64,000 nt of DNA from Bacteroidaceae bacterium (GTDB lineage: Bacteria > Bacteroidota > Bacteroidia > Bacteroidales > Muribaculaceae): the NCBI GenBank assembly GCA_021768245.1, contig JAETNO010000009.1, positions 1 through 64,000 on the forward strand, given 5' to 3'. The number at the start of each line of letters is the position of its first letter. The stretch's first letter is position 1. The position numbers and the translations under genes were made by a program. Below are positions 1 through 8,743 of the stretch, one piece after another. Below the pieces are notes generated by a model. That model was given only the letters and a program-made list of their open reading frames with translations, did no database searches and was not told the origin of the DNA.

Positions 1-2445
1 GACCCGATGGCGGCCTACAATCCCAACGATATCGAGAGCGTAACCGTCCTCAAGGACGCCGCCGCTACCGCCATCTATGGTTCACGTGCCGCCAACGGTG
101 TGATTGTCGTAACCACAAAGAAAGGAGCCGAAGGCAAGTTCCAGCTCAACGTCGACATCAAGCAGGGCCTTACCAAGATTGCCAACAACAATATGAAATT
201 TGCCAACGCATGGGGCACTATGGATATTTTTGCCAAAGGATATGCAGCCCGCACCGGCAATGACTACCAGGCTTGCTATGATTATCTGTCAAATGCTCTA
301 GGCTGGGACGGAGAAACCAACACTGACTGGATTGATGCCGTAACACGTACCGGCTACTATCAGGATTATAATATCAGCTTCTCCGGCACAAGCGGTAATA
401 CTAATTATTATGCATCTCTCGGCTATATCGACACCGAAGGTATCGTAATTAATTCAGGCAACACCCGTTACTCAGGGCGCCTGAACCTCGACACCAAATA
501 TAAATATTTCTCTGCCGGTGTCAACGCATCGCTCTCCTGGTCTAAAAATAGCAACTTCTCGCAATCCACAAGCGGTTCGATGTCAAGCCCTCTTACCGGT
601 GCAGTTTCGTCCATGCTCCCCTTCGACCCCATATATAATGAAGACGGAACTTATGCAGGAATGGGCACTTCATACAACCCGGTGGCCGTAAACGACAAGC
701 ATCTCGGAGATCTCAATGATGTGACCAACCAGACCATCAACGCCAACCCATGGTTGCGTGTAGACCTTCCCTTCGGCATCTGGGCAAAGACCAACTTCGG
801 TGTCAACCTCGTTGACCAGACTGAATACAACTACTGGAGCGGTGTGACCAACCCTCAGGGTGTCGACTACCATGGCCTCGGTCAAGAATACAAAACCCGC
901 ACGAGCATCCTCACCTGGACAAACACTCTCGGCTGGACCAAGACTTTCAACGAGAAGCATGACATCGACCTTCTCCTCGGACAGGAAATGCAGCGCTACG
1001 ATTTCCACGAAAATTATATGTCACGCACATACTTCCCATTTGCTGACGAAGGCCGCCGCGACATGTCGACTGCCGGTACTGACAACGGTAACAGCTACTA
1101 TCGTTCTGAATCACGTCTTGCCTCCTATTTCGCAGACCTCCACTATGCTTACGACAACCGTTATTATCTATCGGCTTCCGTACGCCGCGACGGTTCTTCC
1201 GTGTTCGGTGCTGATAACCGCTGGGGTACATTCTGGTCGGTAGGCGGTAAATGGCGCGCTTCCCAGGAAAGTTTCCTCAAGGACTATACATGGCTTAGCA
1301 ACCTCGCCCTCCGTATTTCCTACGGTACCGTCGGCAACCAGTCGCTAAATTCTCTATATGCAGCACGCGGATACTACGCAACGGGCTATAACTACAATCA
1401 GGCTCCCGGTGTCAACCCTGCGCAGATAGCCAACCCCGACCTTTCATGGGAAACATCCAACAAGTTCGATGTAGGCTTCGACCTCTCACTCTTCAACCGT
1501 GTCAACCTCACGTTTGACTACTATAACGACGTCACCTCCGATGCCCTCTACTCTGTTCCCCTGTCAATGACTACCGGTATATCGTCTATGTACAAGAACA
1601 TCGGCAAGATTCGCAACCGTGGTATCGAACTTGGCATCAATGGCACTGTCTTTACCAACCGCGACCTCACCGTAAATCTTTTTGCAAATATGACCTGGAA
1701 TCAGAACCGGGTGTTGAAACTCGCCGACGGGTCTGTTGAAAGCACTTACACTATCATCGAGGAAGGACATCCTTACCGTCAGTTCTATATGAAAGAATAT
1801 GCAGGCGTTGACCGTGAGACAGGTAAGGCTCTATACTACCGCTATGCACCCAACCACAATATCCTCAATCCCGACAAGGAACCGGTAGATCTCAATGAAC
1901 TTACCACCAACTATAATCTTGCTGAAAAGCGCTACGTAGGTTCAGCCGAACCCAAAGTATACGGTGCTTTCGGATTCAACGCCAACGGCTATGGCTTTGA
2001 CCTCTCCATGCAGTTCAACTACCGTCTCGGTGGCAAAGTCTACGATACCGGCCACTCGTTCACCGGCTGGGGCATGAGCCTGATGACTCCTCTTCAGACT
2101 GTAGTGGAAAACTCATGGACACCTGAGAATCCCAATGCAAAATATCCTCAGTACATCTATGGAGACCCATACCGCACCACTTCAAGCAACTACTCTTCAC
2201 GTTGGTTGATGAGCGGCAACTACCTACGTCTCAGCAATATCACTTTCGGATATACCATCCCCAAGAACATCACCCGCAAGGCTCTTATCGAAAAAGTACG
2301 CATTTACACCACATTCGATAATGTCCATACCTGGACTGCTTCCGATTTCGTCGGATATAACCCCGAAACCTATTCAAACGGTGTGATTGCATGGCAGTAT
2401 CCCGCAGTCTTCACATTCACCGGTGGTATACAGCTCACTTTCTAA
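1..2445 (+). CDS. SusC/RagA-family TonB-dependent outer-membrane transporter (5' partial)
   Basis: Imports a glycan or peptide across the outer membrane together with its SusD partner, powered by TonB. The open frame runs in from the window edge, so the signal peptide, the N-terminal regulatory domain and the start of the plug are missing. What remains begins inside the plug with the hallmark NPNDIESVTVLKDAAAT followed by AIYGSRAANGVI, then a long aromatic-rich beta-barrel ending in QLTF, a typical aromatic C-terminus for outer-membrane insertion. The SusD gene follows after 37 bp, which is the standard pairing. No glycoside hydrolase or SusE/F gene follows, so the substrate cannot be inferred. 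The family is certain. Confidence 0.95.
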   Translation, partial: DPMAAYNPNDIESVTVLKDAAATAIYGSRAANGVIVVTTKKGAEGKFQLNVDIKQGLTKIANNNMKFANAWGTMDIFAKGYAARTGNDYQACYDYLSNALGWDGETNTDWIDAVTRTGYYQDYNISFSGTSGNTNYYASLGYIDTEGIVINSGNTRYSGRLNLDTKYKYFSAGVNASLSWSKNSNFSQSTSGSMSSPLTGAVSSMLPFDPIYNEDGTYAGMGTSYNPVAVNDKHLGDLNDVTNQTINANPWLRVDLPFGIWAKTNFGVNLVDQTEYNYWSGVTNPQGVDYHGLGQEYKTRTSILTWTNTLGWTKTFNEKHDIDLLLGQEMQRYDFHENYMSRTYFPFADEGRRDMSTAGTDNGNSYYRSESRLASYFADLHYAYDNRYYLSASVRRDGSSVFGADNRWGTFWSVGGKWRASQESFLKDYTWLSNLALRISYGTVGNQSLNSLYAARGYYATGYNYNQAPGVNPAQIANPDLSWETSNKFDVGFDLSLFNRVNLTFDYYNDVTSDALYSVPLSMTTGISSMYKNIGKIRNRGIELGINGTVFTNRDLTVNLFANMTWNQNRVLKLADGSVESTYTIIEEGHPYRQFYMKEYAGVDRETGKALYYRYAPNHNILNPDKEPVDLNELTTNYNLAEKRYVGSAEPKVYGAFGFNANGYGFDLSMQFNYRLGGKVYDTGHSFTGWGMSLMTPLQTVVENSWTPENPNAKYPQYIYGDPYRTTSSNYSSRWLMSGNYLRLSNITFGYTIPKNITRKALIEKVRIYTTFDNVHTWTASDFVGYNPETYSNGVIAWQYPAVFTFTGGIQLTF

Positions 2446-2482
2446 AATCAATCCACCAACTTAACAATTCATAATTCAACAT

Positions 2483-3964
2483 ATGAAAAAGCTATATATC
2501 AAAGCCATAGCCGCTCTGCTTCTCGGTGGTTCAGCCGTGAGCTGCGGTGACGACTTCCTCGACTCGAAACTATATGACGGTTTCGATATCAACGAAGGAC
2601 TGACAAGTGTCAACCGTGTGCACTATGCACTTAACGGCTGCTACGACCGTTTGTTCCGTTACTACTTCGCCGGCAACTACGCTACGTCATTCGGCGACAT
2701 AGGTTCGGACATAACATATTGGAACCAGCAGACAAACCACTTCACAGATATCTACCGTTTCACTCCTACAGCCGATGACACATATCTGTACTATATATGG
2801 AACTACGGCTACAAGGTTTGCGACAACAGCGCACGCGTGATTGAAGCCGGCGAAGCACTTCTTGATAAGGTGGAAGGAGACGAACTAAAAGACCTTCAGA
2901 TGTACCTTGCTGAGGCACATGCCCTCCGCGCTTATGGCCATTTCTATCTCGTAAATGTCTTCGGCCATCAGGTGAAGGTAAACGGTCAGGACTTCTCCAA
3001 TACTCCCGGTATCGTCGTGATTGACAAGCATATCCCTGAAAACACTCAGGTGAGTCGCTCTACAGTCGGTGATGCCTACACTGCAATCATCAATGACCTC
3101 GACGAATCAATCCGTCTTTTCGATCTCGCAGGCAAGACCCAGGGTTCTAAAGTATACTTCACTCCGGCCGCAGTCTATGGATTACGCTCTCGTGTGAAAC
3201 TCTACCTTGAAGACTTCCAGGGCTCAATCAACGACGCCAAGGATGCGCTGACAGCAGGGCGCAATCCCCAGCTTGCTTATACACCTGAAAGCTATGCAGC
3301 CCTCTACGACGGAGGGGGAAGCAACACCGAGAGTTTCTTCTATCTCGCAATCACATCCATGGACAACTGGAGTGCAAACTCTTGCGGTACCCTGTGGTCA
3401 AGCTATAGCTACGGCCCCAACGGATACCTTCAGTCCCTGATGGCAGATACAGACGTCCGCGCGTCTATATGGAGCTGGTCTGCTGACAGTTATGGAGATA
3501 TATACTTCGACAGTGGCAAATTCAGCGCCTTCACTTACGGTAACCCGGCGGTTGGCACCAACTACCTCATAAATGCTCCCGAGATGTATCTCAACCAGGC
3601 TGAAGGCTACCTCCGTCAGGCAACTCCCGATATTGCGTCTGCCCAAAACGCCCTTCTCGTAGTAGCAAAGCGCAACACAGCTATCACCTCAGTTGCCGAC
3701 CTTCCTTCAACTGCCGACGACCTTATGAAGTTCATTCAGGACGAACGTGCACGCGAACTCTTCCAGGAAGGACACCGCCTTTGGGACCTCCGTCGCTGGG
3801 ACATCACAGCTAATCTTTACGCTACCGGCGATTGGGACGAAATCAAATATATGATTAATGGCTTCAAGGTCTCGGATTGCGTCTATCCTATTCCTAACGA
3901 CGAAATCAATGCTGGTTTCGGCGTCAAGCAAAATGAAGGTTGGTTCAACACCTTCCCTGAATAA
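2483..3964 (+). CDS. SusD/RagB-family nutrient-binding outer-membrane lipoprotein
   Basis: Surface lipoprotein that forms the lid of the SusC transporter and binds its ligand. The 493-residue protein starts with a lipoprotein signal peptide whose lipobox (AVSC) places the lipidated cysteine at residue 21. Alpha-helical TPR-like segments follow, including AEAHALRAYGHFYLVNVFG. The C-terminus has the SusD signature FIQDERARELFQEGHRLWDLRRW. It is paired with the upstream SusC gene and closed by a strong terminator, so the operon ends here. Ligand unknown. Confidence 0.95.
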   Translation: MKKLYIKAIAALLLGGSAVSCGDDFLDSKLYDGFDINEGLTSVNRVHYALNGCYDRLFRYYFAGNYATSFGDIGSDITYWNQQTNHFTDIYRFTPTADDTYLYYIWNYGYKVCDNSARVIEAGEALLDKVEGDELKDLQMYLAEAHALRAYGHFYLVNVFGHQVKVNGQDFSNTPGIVVIDKHIPENTQVSRSTVGDAYTAIINDLDESIRLFDLAGKTQGSKVYFTPAAVYGLRSRVKLYLEDFQGSINDAKDALTAGRNPQLAYTPESYAALYDGGGSNTESFFYLAITSMDNWSANSCGTLWSSYSYGPNGYLQSLMADTDVRASIWSWSADSYGDIYFDSGKFSAFTYGNPAVGTNYLINAPEMYLNQAEGYLRQATPDIASAQNALLVVAKRNTAITSVADLPSTADDLMKFIQDERARELFQEGHRLWDLRRWDITANLYATGDWDEIKYMINGFKVSDCVYPIPNDEINAGFGVKQNEGWFNTFPE

Positions 3965-4010
3965 ACCAACCCTCCAATCACGGCAACCCGCTCCGTGATT
4001 CCAACCCACC

Positions 4011-4048
4011 ACGTCAGGCGTCCTCCCCGGACGCCTGACGTTTTTATT
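4011..4048 (+). terminator. Rho-independent terminator after the susCD pair
   Basis: A perfect 13-bp stem (ACGTCAGGCGTCC with GGACGCCTGACGT, loop TCCCC) is followed directly by a T-rich run. It lies 47 bp after the susD stop. The end of its T run overlaps the -33 region of the next promoter. Confidence 0.9.
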
Positions 4049-4078
4049 TGCGATTTAAAGCGAAACTGACTATCTTTG
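4047..4078 (+). promoter_or_regulatory. Bacteroidetes-type promoter for tadA
   Basis: TTTG at 4047-4050 and TATCTTTG (TAnnTTTG) at 4071-4078 are separated by 20 bp, matching the Bacteroidetes -33/-7 pattern. Transcription should begin near 4084. This argues against the ATG at 4086 and for the ATG at 4104 as the tadA start. Confidence 0.75.
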
Positions 4079-4103
4079 AAGTCTGATGAATCATTTTTTA
4101 GAC

Positions 4104-4550
4104 ATGAATTCTGATACCGACGAACACTATATGCGAATGGCGCTCTGTGAGGCGCGTGAGGCCCTTGACCGCGACGAGGTGCCCATAGGAGCGGTCATAG
4201 TGTCGCCACGGGGCATGGTCATAGGGCGTGGTCACAATCTGACCGAAGCACTTGCCGACGTCTCGGCCCATGCCGAAATGCAGGCAATCACAGCGGCGGC
4301 CCAGACTCTCGGAGGGAAATATCTCCGGGATTGCACCCTATATGTCACAGTGGAGCCTTGCCTGATGTGTGCGGGAGCCATCGGATGGGCGCAGATTGGC
4401 CGTATAGTCTACGGCGCCCCCGACGACAAACGCGGCTACCGCTCCTTCACCTCGAAATCTCCATTCCATCCACGCGCCACGGTCACCGCCGGAGTCCTCG
4501 AGGAGGAGTGTCGCGAACTTATGCGCACTTTTTTCAAGGCCAAACGTTAG
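4104..4550 (+). CDS. tadA: tRNA-specific adenosine deaminase TadA
   Basis: Deaminates the wobble adenosine of tRNA-Arg(ACG) to inosine in the cytoplasm. It has the complete zinc deaminase motifs: HAE at residues 56-58 and PCLMC at 85-89, giving His56, Cys86 and Cys89 as zinc ligands and Glu58 as proton shuttle. Its 148 residues are normal for TadA. An in-frame ATG at 4086 would add six residues, but it lies almost at the predicted transcription start, so 4104 is preferred. The sirtuin gene follows after 70 bp, probably on the same transcript. Confidence 0.93.
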   Translation: MNSDTDEHYMRMALCEAREALDRDEVPIGAVIVSPRGMVIGRGHNLTEALADVSAHAEMQAITAAAQTLGGKYLRDCTLYVTVEPCLMCAGAIGWAQIGRIVYGAPDDKRGYRSFTSKSPFHPRATVTAGVLEEECRELMRTFFKAKR

Positions 4551-4620
4551 ATAGATTAGAACCTTATCCATTGTTCCCCTGCTCCTGTAGGGAATCCAGT
4601 CACCAATTCTATAGCATCCA

Positions 4621-5328
4621 ATGAAAAAACCGAAACTCGTCATATCATCCGGCGCCGGCATCTCGGCCGAATCAGGCATCTCTACTTTCCGCGACGCCGA
4701 CGGCCTGTGGGAGAACTATCCCGTCATGGACGTGTGTAGCGCGGAAGGATTCGCCCGAAATCCCGCCCTCGTCCATCAGTTTTACAACGAACGTCGCAAA
4801 GGCCTCGTGAAATGTCAGCCCAACGCCGCCCACAAAGGGCTTGTGGAACTCGAGAAGTGGTATGACGTATATGTCATAACCCAAAACGTCGACAACCTCC
4901 ATGAACGCGCCGGCAGTTCCAAAATCCTCCACCTCCACGGCGAACTGATGAAAGTCCGCTCCATGCGCGACGAAACCCGGGTCTATACTCTCGACGAAGA
5001 GCATCTTGAGACATCACCCGAGTCACGCGACGAATATGGCGACCCGGTGCGTCCCCACATAGTTTTCTTTCAGGAAGCGGTTCCAAACATCGAGCGCGCC
5101 ATCGAATGGACCCGGCAGGCCGACATCTTCGCCGTAATAGGAACATCCCTTGCGGTCTATCCCGCAGCGGGTCTCCTCCACTATGTGCGTCCCGGAGTCC
5201 CGGTCTACTACATCGACCCGCGCCCGGCCTCCGTACCCGACTATGTCAACGTCATAGCACGCCCGGCGACAGAAGGGGTGGCCGAGCTTATCAGCCTCCT
5301 GCGCCCTGAAAAAATGTTAAATCATTAA
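4621..5328 (+). CDS. cobB: Sir2-family NAD-dependent protein deacylase without zinc cysteines
   Basis: Predicted NAD-dependent lysine deacylase. NAD-binding motifs are intact: GAGISAESGISTFR (residues 11-24), TQNVDNLHERAG and the catalytic HLHGE. Tyr55 and Arg58 in FYNERR match the Tyr-x-x-Arg signature of class III sirtuins (SIRT5, CobB), which prefer succinyl or malonyl groups. The segment between HLHGE and RPHIVFF, where most sirtuins carry four zinc cysteines, has none here. This looks like a short zinc-free version rather than damage, because the Rossmann core is complete. It follows tadA on the same strand. Confidence 0.9.
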   Translation: MKKPKLVISSGAGISAESGISTFRDADGLWENYPVMDVCSAEGFARNPALVHQFYNERRKGLVKCQPNAAHKGLVELEKWYDVYVITQNVDNLHERAGSSKILHLHGELMKVRSMRDETRVYTLDEEHLETSPESRDEYGDPVRPHIVFFQEAVPNIERAIEWTRQADIFAVIGTSLAVYPAAGLLHYVRPGVPVYYIDPRPASVPDYVNVIARPATEGVAELISLLRPEKMLNH

Positions 5329-5349
5329 CACTTATTTAATAGATTTCCT

Positions 5350-5357
5350 TACCTTTG
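5350..5357 (+). promoter_or_regulatory. Promoter -7 element for topA
   Basis: TACCTTTG matches TAnnTTTG and lies 90 bp before the topA start, in the gap after the sirtuin gene. No clear -33 TTTG is seen at the expected spacing. Confidence 0.55.
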
Positions 5358-5447
5358 TGCTCCAATTGGCAATCCGACACTTAGAAAGCCTCTACATTTT
5401 TATCAATTGCAATTTCTTCGCGGAGTGCCCGTTAGTTGTTTTGATAT

Positions 5448-7790
5448 ATGATTAAAAACCTCGTTATAGTCGAGTCTCCGGCAAAGGCCAAGACCATCGA
5501 AAAGTTTCTCGGCAAAGATTTCAAAGTCATGTCGAGCTATGGCCACATCCGTGACCTCCGCAAGAAAGACATTAGCATTAAAGTAGACTCCGACTTCCAG
5601 CCGGTCTACGAAATCCCCGCCGACAAGAAGAGCCTGGTGGCGGAGCTGAAGAAAGCCTCCAAGGAAGCCCAGACCGTGTGGCTCGCTTCCGATGAGGACC
5701 GCGAAGGTGAGGCTATCGCATGGCATCTCTACGAAGTGCTTGGCCTGAAGCCCGAGAAGACAAAGCGCATAGTGTTTCATGAAATCACCAAAAACGCCAT
5801 CCTCAACGCGATTGAGAATCCACGCGAGATAGACCTCCACCTCGTCGATGCCCAGCAGGCCCGTCGTGTGCTCGACAGACTCGTAGGCTTCGAACTCTCG
5901 CCCGTGCTTTGGAAAAAAATTAAGCCGGCACTCTCTGCGGGACGTGTCCAGTCGGTGGCCGTGCGCCTCATCGTCGACCGTGAAAACGAAATCAACAACT
6001 TCAATTCGGAACCTTACTATCGCGTCACCGCCCTCTTCGATATCCCAGGCGGCAGTCAGCTACGCGCCGAACTCTCCAAACGCCTCCCCGACGAGGAATC
6101 CGCACGCGAATTTCTCGAAGCCTGCAAGACATCGGTGTTTACCGTAAGCGACATCAACGTGAAACCGCTGAAAAAATCGCCCGCCCCACCCTTCACCACA
6201 TCCACACTTCAGCAGGAAGCAGGCCGTAAACTCGGATTCACTGTCTCTCAGACAATGATGATTGCCCAGAAACTCTACGAAGCGGGACATATCACCTATA
6301 TGCGTACCGACTCGCTCAATCTCTCTCAGCTCGCAATCTCATCAATCTCCCGTCTCATCACCGACGAGCTCGGAGAGGACTATCTCAAAGTGCGTCGCTA
6401 CCACACTCACTCAAAAGGAGCGCAGGAAGCCCATGAGGCTATCCGCCCCACATATATCGAACAGGAAACTATCGACGGCAGCGCTCAGGAAAAGCGCCTC
6501 TACCGCCTCATCCGTCTCCGCACCATGGCCTCGCAGATGGCCGACGCTGAAATCGAGAAGACCACGGTCGACATTTCCCCTTCAGGCCGCTCCGAACATT
6601 TCAGTGCGACAGGCGAAGTGATTAAGTTCGACGGCTTCCTTAAAGCCTATCTTGAAGGCAGTGACGATGACAACGCTTCCGACAGTGAGGCCGACACCAC
6701 TCTCCCACCCCTTAAGATTGGCGAACAGCTCGTCAACGACGGCATAACGGCCACTGAACGCTTCACTCTTGCCCCTCCACGCTACACCGAATCTTCGCTC
6801 GTTAAGAAAATGGAGGAACTCGGCATTGGCCGTCCTTCGACCTATGCACCTACCATATCGACCATACAGCACCGCGAATACATAGTCAAAGGCGAAAAAG
6901 CCGGAGAAAAACGCTCATTCAAGGTATTGACCCTAAACCCCGGCGGCAAACTCTCCGCCTCAACCAAAAGCGAGAACGTAGGGGCAGAGAAAGGCAAGCT
7001 CATCCCGACCGACACCGGTATAATAGTCAATGAGTTCCTTACACAGCACTTCCCCGACATACTTGACTATGACTTCACGGCTGATATGGAACAGAAATTC
7101 GACCGTATTGCCGAAGGTGAGAGCGACTGGAATCAGGAAATAGCACGTTTCTACGGACTCTTCCACCCCGAAGTGGAAAAAGCCAACGAAATGCGCACTG
7201 AGCATAAGGTGGGCGAACGCCTCCTCGGCTCCGACCCTGCCACCGGTGAGCCCGTATCCGTGAAAATAGGCCGTTTTGGCCCTATTGTACAGATTGGCTC
7301 TGCCGAATCGAAGGAGAAACCCCGCTTCGCATCGCTCCGCAAAGACCAGAGCGTGCTCGACATCACACTCGAAGAGGCTCTTAAACTCTTTGACCTTCCC
7401 CGCGAAGTCGGAGAGTTTGAAGGCAAACCGGTCGTGGCAGCTATAGGCCGTTTCGGCCCCTATCTGCGCCATGACGGAAAATTTGTGAGTATACCAAAGG
7501 ACTACTCTCCCACTTCCATCACTCTCGAGGAAGCGCAGTCGCTCATATTGGCGAAACGAAAGGCCGACAGCAACAAAGTCGTCAAAACCTTCGCCGAAGA
7601 TCCAGACCTCCAGATTCTCAACGGACGCTACGGAGTCTATATCTCCTACAAAAAGAGCAACTACAAGATTCCGAAATCCATTGAAAATCCGGCTGACCTT
7701 ACCATCGAACAGATTCACGAAATAATCGAGGAGCAGGACAAGGCTCCCAAACGAACCACACGACGCACCACCCGTGCAAAAAAAGCATAA
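5448..7790 (+). CDS. topA: DNA topoisomerase I (type IA)
   Basis: Relaxes negative supercoils by transient single-strand cleavage. The Toprim domain opens with VIVESPAKAKTIEKFLG, and the acidic DEDREGEAIAWH motif lies near residue 85. The catalytic tyrosine is Tyr284 in HITYMRTDS. The central PRYTESSLVKKMEELGIGRPST block is diagnostic. Instead of zinc fingers the C-terminus has three topoisomerase C-terminal repeats (GRFGPIVQIG, GRFGPYLRHDGKFV, NGRYGVYISYK) and an Arg/Lys-rich tail. Length (780 residues) fits the Bacteroidetes form. The pseudouridine synthase follows after 9 bp. Confidence 0.97.
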   Translation: MIKNLVIVESPAKAKTIEKFLGKDFKVMSSYGHIRDLRKKDISIKVDSDFQPVYEIPADKKSLVAELKKASKEAQTVWLASDEDREGEAIAWHLYEVLGLKPEKTKRIVFHEITKNAILNAIENPREIDLHLVDAQQARRVLDRLVGFELSPVLWKKIKPALSAGRVQSVAVRLIVDRENEINNFNSEPYYRVTALFDIPGGSQLRAELSKRLPDEESAREFLEACKTSVFTVSDINVKPLKKSPAPPFTTSTLQQEAGRKLGFTVSQTMMIAQKLYEAGHITYMRTDSLNLSQLAISSISRLITDELGEDYLKVRRYHTHSKGAQEAHEAIRPTYIEQETIDGSAQEKRLYRLIRLRTMASQMADAEIEKTTVDISPSGRSEHFSATGEVIKFDGFLKAYLEGSDDDNASDSEADTTLPPLKIGEQLVNDGITATERFTLAPPRYTESSLVKKMEELGIGRPSTYAPTISTIQHREYIVKGEKAGEKRSFKVLTLNPGGKLSASTKSENVGAEKGKLIPTDTGIIVNEFLTQHFPDILDYDFTADMEQKFDRIAEGESDWNQEIARFYGLFHPEVEKANEMRTEHKVGERLLGSDPATGEPVSVKIGRFGPIVQIGSAESKEKPRFASLRKDQSVLDITLEEALKLFDLPREVGEFEGKPVVAAIGRFGPYLRHDGKFVSIPKDYSPTSITLEEAQSLILAKRKADSNKVVKTFAEDPDLQILNGRYGVYISYKKSNYKIPKSIENPADLTIEQIHEIIEEQDKAPKRTTRRTTRAKKA

Positions 7791-7799
7791 TAAGCCGTC

Positions 7800-8726
7800 A
7801 TGCCCAAACGCAACTACCATTCCAAACCCGGAGCCGAACGCAACGGATTCCGGCCCGACGTCATAGAGACCTACCATGTGGCAGAGACGGCTCCTCTGCT
7901 CGAATTCCTCGTAGGCGCTATGCCGCATCGCAAACGCACTGTCATAAAAAATCTCCTCGCCCATAATCAGGTTGCAGTCAACGGTGTCCCGGTAACGCAG
8001 TTTGACACCCAACTGACAGACGGCGACGAGGTCAAAGTCAACCTCACGCGCGAATTCCGCGTATTCTACCATCGGAGGCTCAAAATAGTCTATGAGGACG
8101 ATGACATAATCGTTGTCAACAAAGGCTACGGACTCCTGTCGATGGGTACCGATAAAATAAAGGAAGGTACCGCCTACAGCATACTTCGCGACTACCTGAA
8201 ATGGCAGGACCCTCGCAACAAGCTCTTCATCGTCCACCGTCTCGACCGTGACACATCCGGCCTTATGGTCTTCGCCAAATCACAGGAGGCGAAAGAGCGG
8301 CTCCAGCACAACTGGAACAATATGGTGCTGTCTCGCAAATACCTTGCCGTAGTGGAAGGTGCTCCCGAGCCGGCTGAAGGAGAAATCCGAAGCTATCTTG
8401 CCGAAAATTCCAGGTTTGAAGTCTACTCGACAGAAAATCCCGACGAAGGGCAGCTTGCCATCACTCGCTACACCACTCTGAAAAGCCGCAACGGCTACTC
8501 ACTGATGGAAGTCTCGCTCGATACCGGACGAAAAAATCAGATTCGTGTCCACATGAAAGACCTCGGTCACCCCATTGTCGGCGACCGGCGTTATGGAGGT
8601 CAGAGTTCGCCTATTCACCGAATGGCACTCCACGCACGCACCCTGCGCTTTGTCCATCCTATCACCCGCAAGGACATGAATTTCTCAACCCCTATCCCCT
8701 CCTCCTTCTCGAAACTCCTCCAATAG
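7800..8726 (+). CDS. RluA-family pseudouridine synthase
   Basis: Isomerises uridine to pseudouridine in rRNA or tRNA. An N-terminal S4 RNA-binding domain (about residues 35-85) precedes the catalytic domain. The catalytic block HRLDRDTSGLMVFAKS contains the active-site Asp of the RluA class (HRLDxxTSG). The later RKNQIRVHMKDLGHPIVGD is also typical of the family. The exact target (RluC, RluD or another member) cannot be decided from sequence alone. It is translated just behind topA (9-bp gap), and the M3 peptidase gene converges on its 3' end with an 17-bp gap and no obvious terminator. Confidence 0.93.
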   Translation: MPKRNYHSKPGAERNGFRPDVIETYHVAETAPLLEFLVGAMPHRKRTVIKNLLAHNQVAVNGVPVTQFDTQLTDGDEVKVNLTREFRVFYHRRLKIVYEDDDIIVVNKGYGLLSMGTDKIKEGTAYSILRDYLKWQDPRNKLFIVHRLDRDTSGLMVFAKSQEAKERLQHNWNNMVLSRKYLAVVEGAPEPAEGEIRSYLAENSRFEVYSTENPDEGQLAITRYTTLKSRNGYSLMEVSLDTGRKNQIRVHMKDLGHPIVGDRRYGGQSSPIHRMALHARTLRFVHPITRKDMNFSTPIPSSFSKLLQ

Positions 8727-8743
8727 CTCCGTATATATTAAGG

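Noticed and set aside
6960..8237. 425-codon open frame antisense to topA and the pseudouridine synthase gene
   Set aside because: It mirrors two firmly identified genes and crosses their junction; its translation has no family features. It is a shadow of codon bias.
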